Source: DASXTB01 sp036505615
Lineage (GTDB): Bacteria > Acidobacteriota > UBA6911 > JACQSX01
DNA length: 32,561 nt
Reading direction: 5' to 3'
NCBI GenBank assembly: GCA_036505615.1
Contig: DASXTB010000046.1
Span: 1-32,561 of the forward strand
How positions within the stretch are numbered: position 1 is the first letter of the stretch; every line of letters begins with the position of its first letter. Positions 7,739-16,389 of the stretch are shown here, piece after piece. A program made the translations under genes and the position numbers. A model generated the notes under the pieces. The model was not told the DNA's origin, did not search any database, and saw nothing but the letters and a program-made list of their open reading frames with translations.

Positions 7739-8290
7739 GTGAGACTTCTGGAAAGCAAAAAGATCTACAGCGGAAAAATAGTAGATTTGGTGGTCGACTA
7801 TTTCGAAAAAGATGATGGGGAACATACCGTTCGGGAAGTTGTCCGCCACCCGGGTGGAGTAGCTGTGGTTGCGGAACTGAATGGAAGAATCCTCTTTGTG
7901 CGCCAGCGCCGTTATCCTATGGATATAGCGCTGCTGGAGCTGCCTGCCGGCAAGTTGGACGGACAGGAAAATCCAGAGTTGGCCGCGCGTCGCGAACTGG
8001 AGGAAGAAACCGGCTATCGCGCGCGACGACTGAGAAAGATAGGGGCATTCTACACATCTCCGGGATTCTGCGACGAATTAATTCACATTTACATGGCAGA
8101 AGGGCTGGAGGAGGCTGCACAGCAACTCGAGTGGGATGAGGACATTCAGCTGGAACTGCACGCTCTTGATGCGGCCTTGCAGATGATTGCTACAGGTGAA
8201 ATCTGTGACGCGAAGACGGCGGTCGGATTGCTGTGGCTGGCGTTAGAAAAGAATTGCAGCGCGGGTAGTTCCTCCCACTTTCCAATCTAG
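7739..8290 (+). CDS. Nudix hydrolase, ADP-ribose pyrophosphatase type
   Basis: This 183-residue protein carries a complete Nudix box at residues 71-93 (G-x5-E-x7-R-E-L-x-E-E-x-G: Gly71, Glu77, Arg85-Glu86, Glu88-Glu89, Gly92) and, 14 residues on, the SPGFCDE motif typical of ADP-ribose pyrophosphatases. It hydrolyses nucleoside diphosphate derivatives, probably ADP-ribose to AMP and ribose 5-phosphate, in the cytoplasm. The start is GTG, with GGAG nine bases upstream. The plsC gene starts 10 bp after its stop, so the two are probably co-transcribed. The exact substrate is not decidable from sequence. Confidence 0.92.
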   Translation: MRLLESKKIYSGKIVDLVVDYFEKDDGEHTVREVVRHPGGVAVVAELNGRILFVRQRRYPMDIALLELPAGKLDGQENPELAARRELEEETGYRARRLRKIGAFYTSPGFCDELIHIYMAEGLEEAAQQLEWDEDIQLELHALDAALQMIATGEICDAKTAVGLLWLALEKNCSAGSSSHFPI

Positions 8291-8299
8291 ATTCTCTGA

Positions 8300-9115
8300 A
8301 TGAAGCCAGCCAGCGCGGCCAACCTAGTCCGGGCCTTAATTATTGCTCCCATAATTCTGCTCTGGACCGCAATTATGGCTACCATCTCGCTGCTCCTTTC
8401 TCTGTTTGACGGAAAGGGCGCCTTGCAGCATGGTTGTGCCCGTGTCTGGGCGCGCTTCGTGTTGTGGATTTCCGGGACGAAGGTCCAGGCATTCAATTTG
8501 GATTCAATTGCCCATTCCGGCCCCTTAATATTGGCGTCGAACCATCAGAGTTTTTTCGATATCTTTTCTTTGTTGGCTTGCCTGCCAACGCAGTTCCGCT
8601 TCTTTGCAAAAGACTCTTTGTTTCGTGTGCCTTTTTTGGGCTGGCATCTGAGACGTGCCGGACATCTACCGATTGATCGAAGCAATGCGCGCGCCGCATA
8701 CAAGAGCTTTCAGTCTGCAGTGGAACGCATTCAGGCCGGAACTTCGGTAGTGATCTTTCCGGAGGGTTCCCGTTCGAGTACCGGTCAGGTGGGGTCCTTC
8801 AGGAAGGGGAGCCTCCGCTTGGCGTTAACGGCGGGCGTGGCAGTCGTTCCCATCGCCATCTACGGATCTGGTGATGTTTTACCCAAAGGCTCTTTCTTGA
8901 TTTCGCCCGGCGGGATTTACATTTTAGCCGGACAGGCTATAGTTCCAACGGAAGAGGATTTGAAAGACAAGGAGAGTTTTGTGGAATCCGTTCGCGCGCG
9001 GGTCGTGGAACAATATCGGCAATTGGAAGCCACAGCATGTGGAATGCAGACCGCAGAAGGCAGGAAGCAGACGGCAGGAAGCAGAAGGCAGAAGGCAGAA
9101 GGCAGAAGGCGGTAA
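8300..9115 (+). CDS. plsC: 1-acyl-sn-glycerol-3-phosphate acyltransferase
   Basis: The 271-residue protein has an N-terminal membrane segment (about 10-34), the acyltransferase motif NHQSFFD (81-87), the GHLPIDR segment (121-127) and the FPEGSRS motif (153-159). It converts lysophosphatidic acid to phosphatidic acid at the inner membrane. From about residue 249 to the end (TAEGRKQTAG and following Lys/Arg/Gly/Gln-rich residues) the protein is encoded by a tandem heptamer array that starts near 9045, so the last ~23 residues are repeat-derived and probably not part of the ancestral enzyme. The start lies 10 bp after the Nudix stop with no obvious ribosome binding site, suggesting coupling. Confidence 0.93.
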   Translation: MKPASAANLVRALIIAPIILLWTAIMATISLLLSLFDGKGALQHGCARVWARFVLWISGTKVQAFNLDSIAHSGPLILASNHQSFFDIFSLLACLPTQFRFFAKDSLFRVPFLGWHLRRAGHLPIDRSNARAAYKSFQSAVERIQAGTSVVIFPEGSRSSTGQVGSFRKGSLRLALTAGVAVVPIAIYGSGDVLPKGSFLISPGGIYILAGQAIVPTEEDLKDKESFVESVRARVVEQYRQLEATACGMQTAEGRKQTAGSRRQKAEGRRR

Positions 9116-9214
9116 GCAGGAAGCAGGAGGCAGAAGGCGGAAGGCAGAAGGCGGAAGGCAGAAGGCAGGAGGCAGACGGCAGGAAGCAGGACGCGGAAGG
9201 CAGAAGGCGGGATC
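9045..9214 (+). repeat. Heptamer tandem array, unit GCAGAAG and variants
   Basis: About 24 units of seven bases (GCAGAAG, GCGGAAG, GCAGGAA, GCAGACG) run without interruption. The array starts inside the 3' end of plsC, supplies its stop codon (TAA, 9113-9115) and continues for 100 bp beyond. Unit variation is mainly at positions 3 and 5-7. Confidence 0.9.
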
Positions 9215-9270
9215 GTGGATGTGGCGAACTGCATCACGAATGCGCAAACTAGGGAACGAAGCCGACAATC

Positions 9271-9420
9271 GATAACTGGCAACTGGCAACTAGGCAACTG
9301 GCAACTACAGACCGGCAACTGGCAACTGAAACCGGCAACTGGCAACTGAAACCGGCAACTAGCAACTAGCAACTAGCAACTGGCAACGAGCTGCAACTGA
9401 CAAATGACAACTAGTAACTA
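9271..9420 (+). repeat. Heptamer tandem array, unit GGCAACT and variants
   Basis: About 18 copies of GGCAACT or AGCAACT, interrupted by a recurring spacer (GAAACC or CAGACC), fill the space up to nine bases before the M24 peptidase start. It is unrelated in sequence to the GCAGAAG array 56 bp upstream but has the same period. The 9116-9428 gap holds only these two arrays. Confidence 0.9.
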
Positions 9421-9428
9421 ACCTACCC

Positions 9429-10613
9429 ATGGCTATCGACATTTCCCGGATGCAAACCGAAATTACCGCTGCAGGCATCGACGGTTGGCTATTTTACGGG
9501 TTTCGAGATATCGATCCGATCGCGATTGACATCCTTCAATTGCCCAGGAATCGCCTCTATACCCGCCGCTGGTTTTACCTGATTCCTGCAAAGGGGGGAC
9601 CCAAGAAGCTGGTCAATCGAATCGAGCGGGACGCGCTCGACGTGCTGCCCGGAGAGAGTCTCTTATACACCCGCTGGTCGGAATTGCACGATCAGCTAGG
9701 GACGTTGCTGCAATCGGTCAAAACAGTTGCGATGCAATATTCCGCTGAGAGTGCCATCCCCTACGTTTCGCGCATTGATGGAGGAACCCTGGACTTGGTG
9801 CGAAAGTGTGGCGCGCAGGTAGTCAGCTCTGCAGACCTGGTCCAGAAGTTTCAAGCGGTCTGGTCGGAAGCACAATTGCAAATGCATTTGGACTCGGCAC
9901 GCAAGCTGCGGCAGATCGTCGAGGACACGTTCGCATGGGTGGGCGATCAATTCGCGAAAGGCTCGGTCAACGAGTACGCAATTCAGCAGCATATAGTGCG
10001 GCTCTTTGAGCAGACCGAATTGGTTGCCGACCATCCGCCGATTGTGGCATTTAATGAGAACGCCAGCGATCCACATTTCTCCCCAAAAAAGGAGGCATCG
10101 CGAGAGGGCAGTCGCGGCGACATTCTCTTGATAGATCTCTGGGGCAAGGAGCGACACCCGCGTGCCGTTTATGCCGACATCACCTGGATGGCGGTGCTGG
10201 ACGACAAGGTCGCCGATCGACATCGGCAAATATTTGAATTGGACGCACGCGCCCGCGATGCAGGCGTGGAGCTCCTCGAGCTGCGGTGGAAAGACAAGAA
10301 GAAGATTTATGGGTGGGAGGTCGATGACGCCGTTCGAAAGGTAATCTCCGATGCCGGACTGGGGCAATATTTCGTTCATCGCACCGGCCATTCTATCGGC
10401 GAGGAAGATCACGGCAACGGAGTGAACATGGACAATCTGGAAACGAGGGATGAACGAGAAATCATCCCGGGAGTCTGCTTCTCCATCGAACCGGGAATAT
10501 ATCTTCCGGAATTCGGCGTCAGAACCGAGATTAATGTTTACATGGATGGGGAAGTGGGTCCTGTCATTACCACCCAGCCGGTGCAGCAGGAGCTGGTGAG
10601 GCTGCTGAGATGA
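9429..10613 (+). CDS. M24 family metallopeptidase (Xaa-Pro aminopeptidase-like)
   Basis: This 394-residue protein has an N-terminal creatinase-like domain (about 1-145) and a C-terminal pita-bread domain. The five metal ligands are visible: Asp236 (LLIDLWG), Asp250 (VYADITW), His321 (HRTGHSIG), Glu354 (SIEPGIY) and Glu367 (VRTEINV). This predicts a dinuclear metal peptidase, probably cutting N-terminal residues before proline, or a close relative with another amide substrate. No signal peptide, so cytoplasmic. The ATG at 9429 lies nine bases after a heptamer array and has no Shine-Dalgarno sequence. Confidence 0.93.
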   Translation: MAIDISRMQTEITAAGIDGWLFYGFRDIDPIAIDILQLPRNRLYTRRWFYLIPAKGGPKKLVNRIERDALDVLPGESLLYTRWSELHDQLGTLLQSVKTVAMQYSAESAIPYVSRIDGGTLDLVRKCGAQVVSSADLVQKFQAVWSEAQLQMHLDSARKLRQIVEDTFAWVGDQFAKGSVNEYAIQQHIVRLFEQTELVADHPPIVAFNENASDPHFSPKKEASREGSRGDILLIDLWGKERHPRAVYADITWMAVLDDKVADRHRQIFELDARARDAGVELLELRWKDKKKIYGWEVDDAVRKVISDAGLGQYFVHRTGHSIGEEDHGNGVNMDNLETRDEREIIPGVCFSIEPGIYLPEFGVRTEINVYMDGEVGPVITTQPVQQELVRLLR

Positions 10614-10872
10614 CCGTCCTTCCGGCATATCAGAGCCGGCCGCGGGTGGGCGAAATTCATAGAAAGCTTGAGGGAAGCTCTTTATAGAGGCGCAAAGTAC
10701 CCAGAGTTTCCACAGAGAAAACCGATTGAGGCAACACGCCCTCACGCCCTGCACTACAATATTTCATTCCGCTGCGCGCTTTGTCATTTCGCGTCAGTAT
10801 TACGGCGCGGAAAACCCTTGTACGTCGCGCTATTCGTCTGCTATAAGCCCTGCACCTTGCCTCCAGTGAAAC

Positions 10873-12636
10873 ATGACCTATAAGGCCCAAATGACGCTGG
10901 CTGCGCTCCTTGTTTTCCACGCTTTGCTTTGTAACCCATATTGGGAAACCGCAAGCAAGGCCTTAAGACCAGACGGCAAGACGTACCAAGAGAGACGAAT
11001 CTACTATGGGTTCGACGGACTCCCTTTAGATAGAGTGAGCCAGCGTCTCAATGGCCTGCTGCCGCTCGAAAGCCCCGTCGCTCTTTCCGAAGGTATTAGA
11101 ACAGGAGGCCTCGAACAGCGCTACTTTGAGGCGTTGTACCCTCGCATTGTCGACCCTGCGGCAGTATATACATTAGATGTTGTAGATGCCCGCTCGGCCA
11201 AGGGCGAAAGTGGAACGGTGCTTTTCCAGGACAGTCCTTCGCGAGCATTCCTCTTGAAAGGTCCGGCCCCACGCACTCCGGTGCGCACCGCTGCGACCGA
11301 GGATTTCAAGATTTCATGGTTTGCCTTTACGGCGCTGACCCTAGGCGCGATCGGCTATGGAACGCTTCTCCTCGCACTACTAGAGAGAAATTCAGCAACT
11401 CTCGTGTTGCCAGCGACCGCCGTGCTTGCCGGTGCTTTAGTACTCGGATGGATTGTAACTGTGGCGACATGGTTCCAAGTCCCCCTACCATGGAAGGTTC
11501 TGGGACTGGCAGGAATTCTGTGTTGTCTAGTGCGTAGCCTCGTCATTTTGAGAAGAAGCGAGACTCGGCAGATCTATCTAGGTTTTTTCTCACAAGCGGC
11601 GCGATTGCCGGAGAATTGGGCCCTCCTGTTGATCGTTGTTTTGTTTTTTGCCCAGGTTGCAGTTTTTCCGGTCAGTATGTGGGATGGCCGGTCTGTTTGG
11701 CTCTTTCACACCAAACAGATATTTTTCCAAGGCATGTTTAGCAAGGCAGATCTGCTCCATCGTCCTTCCGAATGGTCTCACCCCGATTATCCATTGCTTT
11801 TTCCCGGTTGGTTGTCGTTCTTCAGTTCTTTTTCCCAGCCCTACAATGAACGAATGGCCAGCCTCGGTATCCCGGTTCTTGTTGCAAGTCTGGTCTCGCT
11901 GGCGTGGTTTTTACTGCGGCGTCAAATTGGGCGCTGGTCGGGAGCCGCTGTGACGCTAGCCTCATTCTTTGCTATAGCGAGGATGACAGGCGGTGGATAT
12001 GCCGATGGAATCCTGATGTTTTTACTTCTGGTTGAGTTTATCGCGTTTCTCTCACCTACCTACTACAAGATTGGTTGGGTCGCCGCCGGGGCGGCAGCTC
12101 TCCTTAAAGCAGAAGGTTTGGTTTTTGCGAGTGTGATCATAATCTTGTGCCTGGTCTGGCACCGAAGGCTGCAATACCGCAATCCACAGATCTTTTTAGT
12201 CTCTTCTCTGTTCGTTGTTCCTGCAATGCTACACATTATCTGGACCCGGTCAGTCGGTCTCAGGGGCACCTATCCCACTTTTCATCGAATAGAAAGTTTA
12301 GGCGATCTTGTTTGGCGATGCTCAACGATCGATGTCGAAGCCCTCAAGCTTTTGCAATTCGGTGGTTACATTAGGGCTCAAGCACTGCTGTGGGAAGGGC
12401 TGGTGGGACTCATTTTGGCACTAGCTTGCTGGATTGCGCTAAAAGGTTGGGATTTCAGGGGCAAGTTCTCAATCCTTCTAGCCTGTGCGTTTTACTCTGT
12501 TGCCTACTTGATGATGCTTCTGACTCCCTATGATCTGAAAGGGCAGGTCGCCAGCGCCTTCGACAGACTACTTTTCCATGCTGCGGTGGTCTGCCTTCTT
12601 GCTCCATTCCTTATGCTCGGTACCGCCCGGCGATAG
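10873..12636 (+). CDS. Polytopic membrane protein, GT-C glycosyltransferase-like
   Basis: This 587-residue protein has an N-terminal hydrophobic helix, a soluble segment (about 28-145), then ten or more transmembrane helices. After the first membrane helices a loop with WDGRSVWLFHTKQIFF and SHPDYPLLFPGWLS resembles the acidic/aromatic periplasmic loop of GT-C fold transferases that use polyprenyl-phosphate sugars, and ALLKAEGLVFA later on fits the same group. The specific family cannot be named from inspection. The ATG at 10873 has no clear ribosome binding site; the ATG at 10891 is preceded by AAGG and is an alternative. It converges, with a 37-bp gap, on the methyltransferase gene. The 259-bp gap before it contains a lone TACAAT (-10-like, 10755-10760) and nothing else recognisable. 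Confidence 0.7.
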   Translation: MTYKAQMTLAALLVFHALLCNPYWETASKALRPDGKTYQERRIYYGFDGLPLDRVSQRLNGLLPLESPVALSEGIRTGGLEQRYFEALYPRIVDPAAVYTLDVVDARSAKGESGTVLFQDSPSRAFLLKGPAPRTPVRTAATEDFKISWFAFTALTLGAIGYGTLLLALLERNSATLVLPATAVLAGALVLGWIVTVATWFQVPLPWKVLGLAGILCCLVRSLVILRRSETRQIYLGFFSQAARLPENWALLLIVVLFFAQVAVFPVSMWDGRSVWLFHTKQIFFQGMFSKADLLHRPSEWSHPDYPLLFPGWLSFFSSFSQPYNERMASLGIPVLVASLVSLAWFLLRRQIGRWSGAAVTLASFFAIARMTGGGYADGILMFLLLVEFIAFLSPTYYKIGWVAAGAAALLKAEGLVFASVIIILCLVWHRRLQYRNPQIFLVSSLFVVPAMLHIIWTRSVGLRGTYPTFHRIESLGDLVWRCSTIDVEALKLLQFGGYIRAQALLWEGLVGLILALACWIALKGWDFRGKFSILLACAFYSVAYLMMLLTPYDLKGQVASAFDRLLFHAAVVCLLAPFLMLGTARR

Positions 12637-12673
12637 CACGGCTCTAACTAACACGAAATCTGGTGAACATTCC

Positions 12674-13615
12674 TCAACTCTTTGCATTTGTGTGCCGGGC
12701 GATCATGATCATTCCGCCGGTGGGTACTAGAAACGGCTTTTCTGCCACAGACGCGCACAGCCAATTCATGACGCGCGCAAGCGCAGGAGAAAGGCGCTGC
12801 AGCCGTGGTTTTAAATAACTCCAGTTGGCATATTGCCGGCTCGCAACCCGGATCGGATTCAGAAAGTGATGCTGCTGCAAAAGGCCAGCCAGAATTCTGC
12901 GCGGATAAATCACCAGATGCTCATGTTTCAGGGAGATCCATGAAGATCCAGAAATCCTTGCCAGCCAAGAATCGGGATCAGGGGTATTAACAAGTATATG
13001 GCCGCCAGGCTGCAGGATTTCTTCGCAGCGCCTCAACGGAAGATTCGGCTCCGGGAAGTGTTCAAACGAGTCATGGAACACAACCAGGTCGAAGAACTTT
13101 GCGGGAAGATCCGCTCTCGCAAAATCTCCACGCACGAAACGATAACGCGGCTCCGCCGAAGGCAAATAAAAATCGATACCCCAGCATTCCAAATTTCGAC
13201 GTATGCCCTCATTCAGGAACGCTCCGGAACCGCATCCGACATCCAGCACGCGCTGGGGCATACCTCCGCTGAAGCTACGGACCTGTTTCCATAACCAGGC
13301 GGCGGTCTTTCTCTGTTGCTCAGAGGTATGAGCGTAATTCAAGTACCCGGAACAGACATTGTTGGTGGCAAAATAGCCGGCGCCGTACTGTGATTGAATG
13401 CCGGATTCGTTAAGCCGGGGATTCTGATAGATCGTCCGGCAGCCTAGACAGCGGCAGAATCGAAAGGAGCTATCGACGACTGCGTGAACTTTGTAATTGT
13501 CATGTCCACACGCAGGGCAGGACACCGCTACGATATTGGCCGCAAAATCCCGTCCGGCAATGCTGGGCGCATCCTGTCCCTCGCTTTTGTCTGACTTTAC
13601 AGATGTCAAGCTCAC
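12674..13615 (-). CDS. Class I SAM-dependent methyltransferase with N-terminal zinc-ribbon
   Basis: The 313-residue protein begins with a CPAC...CLGC zinc-ribbon-like module (Cys33, Cys36, Cys56, Cys59). A Methyltransf_23-type Rossmann domain follows, with the SAM-binding motif VLDVGCGSGAF (123-133), GIDFY as acidic loop and FHDSFEHFPEP (about 180-190), common in sugar or lipid-linked O- and C-methyltransferases. Its GTG start overlaps the stop of the upstream membrane protein gene (GTGA, 4 bp), so the two are translationally coupled. TTG two codons on, with GAGG upstream, is an alternative start. The context suggests modification of a surface glycan; this is inference. Confidence 0.88.
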   Translation of the reverse strand: MSLTSVKSDKSEGQDAPSIAGRDFAANIVAVSCPACGHDNYKVHAVVDSSFRFCRCLGCRTIYQNPRLNESGIQSQYGAGYFATNNVCSGYLNYAHTSEQQRKTAAWLWKQVRSFSGGMPQRVLDVGCGSGAFLNEGIRRNLECWGIDFYLPSAEPRYRFVRGDFARADLPAKFFDLVVFHDSFEHFPEPNLPLRRCEEILQPGGHILVNTPDPDSWLARISGSSWISLKHEHLVIYPRRILAGLLQQHHFLNPIRVASRQYANWSYLKPRLQRLSPALARVMNWLCASVAEKPFLVPTGGMIMIARHTNAKS

Positions 13616-15813
13616 CTCTCGTCCAGGAGAAATGCTTGAAGCCAGCGATCTTGGTACGACGGCTTAAGTTTGAGGTTGCGGCAAACGAAATCATCATTTC
13701 CGTAAAATGGGATGATGATCCAGCGGAATCCGAGTTTTGTGAGGTCGGCAACGGCCGACTGCGGACTCGCAGGCGCTGAACTGGCGTTGGAATAGAACAG
13801 GCAGGTGAGGCCGTCGCGGTGATGGTCTTCCAGATCAAAGGCAGGCTTTATGCCGACAAGGCAACCCGCGCATTTGGCGTTGCTCTGAGCGGAAAGCTCG
13901 TAGCCGTTCCAGTGGATTCTGAGAAGAGATTGCTCTGCTGCCACGCTTTTCACGTCCGAATATGTCACTAGCCTGATAATTTGCTTCTCACTGCCGCGAG
14001 AAATTTCGACCGCGCTCTGATTGCGGGATTCGCTGTCTACGAGATGGCCGTCAATCCACAATTGATGAGGTTGCTGGCTAATTACGCGGAGCTTCCCTGA
14101 AGTCGTAAGATATCCGACCGCCACAAAGGTAAAATTACCCGGCATATCTGGCGGCACTTTCTGTCGCAGTACGTCAGCCGGCCAGCCATTGGCGGCCGAT
14201 TTCCACAGGTTTTCTTGTATCAGCTTTTTTACCGATGGCGTGTTGCGTAGAAAATCGAGAGCATAGTTAGGCTGCCGGCTCAGCATTCCGTATAACCCCA
14301 TGATCTTCTTCCGGTGGATCGTCTGATAGTACAACGCACGGTGGTTGTAGTGAAGATCTATCACGGCCCCTTGACTGGAACTGTCTCGGAGTTGTTCATA
14401 GAAGGGGCTGATGTCCTTGCCGCTTGTCTGGACCGGTATTGACAGGCTTTCCAGCGACACTACAGAGGCGAGAAGCGTACTTTTCAGGAACGGGCGCCCG
14501 GCAGCGATCAGGCGGTTGACCGCAAATCCGTAAAGAAGGCAGATCCCCAAGTAGGTCAGGACGTGAAATCGAACCGGGGCGCGCATCATCCCCAGGCCAG
14601 GAAGTTTCTCGATCCATCCAAAGGGCAACAGCAAGGAATAGTAAATCCTTCCGCCCCAGTGGAGAAAGGGTCCCAGGGAAAGAACAAAGAAAACCGGGAT
14701 CCAAATAGCAAGCAGCCGGCACTCCCCCCGTCCTGCGGTTCTCTGTGAGCTCCTGCCTGTTCGATATGCTGGAAGATTTTCAAATTTCCGTGGTGAGCTG
14801 CTGACGTCCGGGTCTTTCATCCATTTCCATCCAATTACTGCAAGAACGAGAACGCTCCAGGGGATAAATGTGCCCAATTCGGCAGGCCCGCCGGTCCAGC
14901 TTGAGTTCCAGCGTGCAAACCAACGGCTGTAGCTGGAAATCGGTCCCGGTATCAGAAAGCCCTGCAGGTCGGCTGAATACCAGCGAGTCACGCGGTCCTG
15001 CAGCACTCCTTCGCGCGCTAGGTTGACCATCTTGAAAAGCAGAGGGCTCATTATCGCCACGCTCAAGGCTGCCACCTTGGTGCTGCCCGCCAAAGCCGCG
15101 CCAAAGCTTCGGGGGCTTTCAAAGATGGCGGCCAGGACGATTATCGCCATAGCAAAAATGCAAAAGATGAAGTAATACCAGTCCGTCAGTGCGACCGTAG
15201 TGAGCCACAGTGAACTCGCCAAAACATTTCGAAAAGGCCACGCCTTCCGCGAAGCGGTCAAGAACGACGCGACAAAAAAAGGGATCCACTGGTAGCTGAT
15301 CAGATTCAGATGGCCCCTGGCATGGGCGAAATGGTAAGGACTGAAAGAATAAGCAATTCCGGCAATCAGAGCCCCGGCGGTCGCAATCCCGAACACCCGG
15401 GCCAGGCGAAACATTCCCAGCCCCGCCAGGACAAAGCTCAACAGCGCGAGAAGATTGTAGATGGTCACGGTAGAAAAAAAACTCTGGAGCGGCACCGAGG
15501 CAAGCGTGTTGGTGAAAGTCCAGCTGTGAAGATAAGAGCAGGCCCCTGTCGGGAAATGAATGTAGTCGGTGCAGAATGGATTTTTCAGCTGCAGAAGAGA
15601 GAAGCGCATAAACCACATATTCCAGTTGAAATTCCATGCATCGCCGTCTCCCAGGAGCCGGCTGGCGGGGTGAAACACCAACGGATAAGTGAAGATCACC
15701 GCCAGGAGCGAATAGAAAATTGCCGCGATCGTGTATTCAGCAGCAGAATTTCGAATTTCGAATTTCGAATGTCGAATGCCGAAATTCAAACGGCGGTAAG
15801 GTTCAGAAACCAT
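13612..15813 (-). CDS. Large polytopic membrane protein, GT-C-like
   Basis: The protein has about 733 residues with the start chosen at ATG 15813. After a first membrane helix (AIFYSLLAVIFTYPLVF) the loop LLGDGDAWNFNWNMWF is the acidic first periplasmic loop common to GT-C glycosyltransferases and related uncharacterised bacterial membrane proteins. About ten helices follow, then a C-terminal soluble region of about 280 residues. A longer frame to 15936 would overlap dtd by 62 bp and be partly encoded by heptamer repeats, so I reject it. Even with the chosen start, the segment NFGIRHSKFEIRNS (about residues 10-23) is repeat-encoded. It overlaps the downstream methyltransferase by 4 bp. Function is not assignable beyond probable glycan transfer. 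Confidence 0.75.
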   Translation of the reverse strand: MVSEPYRRLNFGIRHSKFEIRNSAAEYTIAAIFYSLLAVIFTYPLVFHPASRLLGDGDAWNFNWNMWFMRFSLLQLKNPFCTDYIHFPTGACSYLHSWTFTNTLASVPLQSFFSTVTIYNLLALLSFVLAGLGMFRLARVFGIATAGALIAGIAYSFSPYHFAHARGHLNLISYQWIPFFVASFLTASRKAWPFRNVLASSLWLTTVALTDWYYFIFCIFAMAIIVLAAIFESPRSFGAALAGSTKVAALSVAIMSPLLFKMVNLAREGVLQDRVTRWYSADLQGFLIPGPISSYSRWFARWNSSWTGGPAELGTFIPWSVLVLAVIGWKWMKDPDVSSSPRKFENLPAYRTGRSSQRTAGRGECRLLAIWIPVFFVLSLGPFLHWGGRIYYSLLLPFGWIEKLPGLGMMRAPVRFHVLTYLGICLLYGFAVNRLIAAGRPFLKSTLLASVVSLESLSIPVQTSGKDISPFYEQLRDSSSQGAVIDLHYNHRALYYQTIHRKKIMGLYGMLSRQPNYALDFLRNTPSVKKLIQENLWKSAANGWPADVLRQKVPPDMPGNFTFVAVGYLTTSGKLRVISQQPHQLWIDGHLVDSESRNQSAVEISRGSEKQIIRLVTYSDVKSVAAEQSLLRIHWNGYELSAQSNAKCAGCLVGIKPAFDLEDHHRDGLTCLFYSNASSAPASPQSAVADLTKLGFRWIIIPFYGNDDFVCRNLKLKPSYQDRWLQAFLLDER
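15747..15788. repeat. Heptamer array, unit CGAATTT/CGAATGT, left copy
   Basis: Five consecutive ~7-bp units (CGAATTT, CGAATTT, CGAATGT, CGAATGC, CGAAATT) lie inside the beginning of the GT-C-like gene. The array is closely similar to the reverse complement of 15841-15877. Confidence 0.8.
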
Positions 15814-15840
15814 CGGTTTGGCTTGGGAAGTTAAACTCAA

Positions 15841-15877
15841 CGGAATTCGACATTCGAAATTCGGAATTCGAAATTCA
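15841..15877. repeat. Heptamer array, unit ATTCGAA, right (inverted) copy
   Basis: Inverted counterpart of 15747-15788, with about 52 bp between. It abuts the dtd stop codon (15875-15877), so dtd ends exactly where the array starts. A further short copy lies at about 16829-16861. Confidence 0.8.
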
Positions 15878-16321
15878 AAAGAGCTTTCTGCTGTCCAGCA
15901 GAATCGTGACCGGACCGTTGTTGACCAGCTCAACATCCATCATGGCTTGGAATATTCCGGTTTGGACCGGGACCTCGGCCCGCAGCCGGTTTGCCATTTT
16001 TTGGTATAACTCTTGAGCCAGATGCGGCGGAGCAGCGCCGATGAAAGAGGGCCGGTTACCCTTGCGGGCATCGCCGTAAAGGGTGAACTGTGAAATAAGC
16101 AGCACGCTTCCAGCGACTTCCTTAAGGCTCAAATTCATCTTTCCTTCACTGTCTTCAAAAATCCTAAGCTGCATGATCTTTCTTGCAAGAAACTCCAGGT
16201 CTTCGTCTCCGTCGTCGTGTCCGATGCCGAGCAGAACGACTAAGCCGTCTTGGATGGAGCTGACAATGTTGCCGCCGACCCTGCAGCTTGCTCGAGATAC
16301 GCGCTGGACCACTGCTCTCAT
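15875..16321 (-). CDS. dtd: D-aminoacyl-tRNA deacylase
   Basis: A 148-residue protein of the usual Dtd length. The N-terminus MRAVVQRVSRASCRV, the catalytic-groove motif SQFTLYGD (77-84) and the Gly-cisPro-containing motif NNGPVT (134-139) are all present. It hydrolyses D-aminoacyl-tRNAs (and Gly mischarged on tRNA-Ala) as cytoplasmic proofreading. It follows the ACT gene by 68 bp and precedes the membrane protein gene by 61 bp on the same strand, so it may be in one transcript with them. Confidence 0.97.
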   Translation of the reverse strand: MRAVVQRVSRASCRVGGNIVSSIQDGLVVLLGIGHDDGDEDLEFLARKIMQLRIFEDSEGKMNLSLKEVAGSVLLISQFTLYGDARKGNRPSFIGAAPPHLAQELYQKMANRLRAEVPVQTGIFQAMMDVELVNNGPVTILLDSRKLF

Positions 16322-16389
16322 GGGATCGAGTAAATTAATAGATGGGCCCCAGGCAGTCAGATGCCGGAAGGTAACCGGGCGGCGATTGG

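Noticed and set aside
9045..9420. CRISPR array
   Set aside because: Repeats are 7 bp, directly contiguous, with no unique spacers of 25-40 bp and no cas genes in the window.
9696..10754. 352-codon open frame on the minus strand opposite the M24 peptidase
   Set aside because: Fully antisense to a gene with all five metal ligands; its translation has no recognisable motif and unusual composition.
15814..15936. N-terminal extension of the GT-C-like protein to 15936
   Set aside because: It would overlap dtd by 62 bp and is partly repeat-encoded; the ATG at 15813 is more economical.
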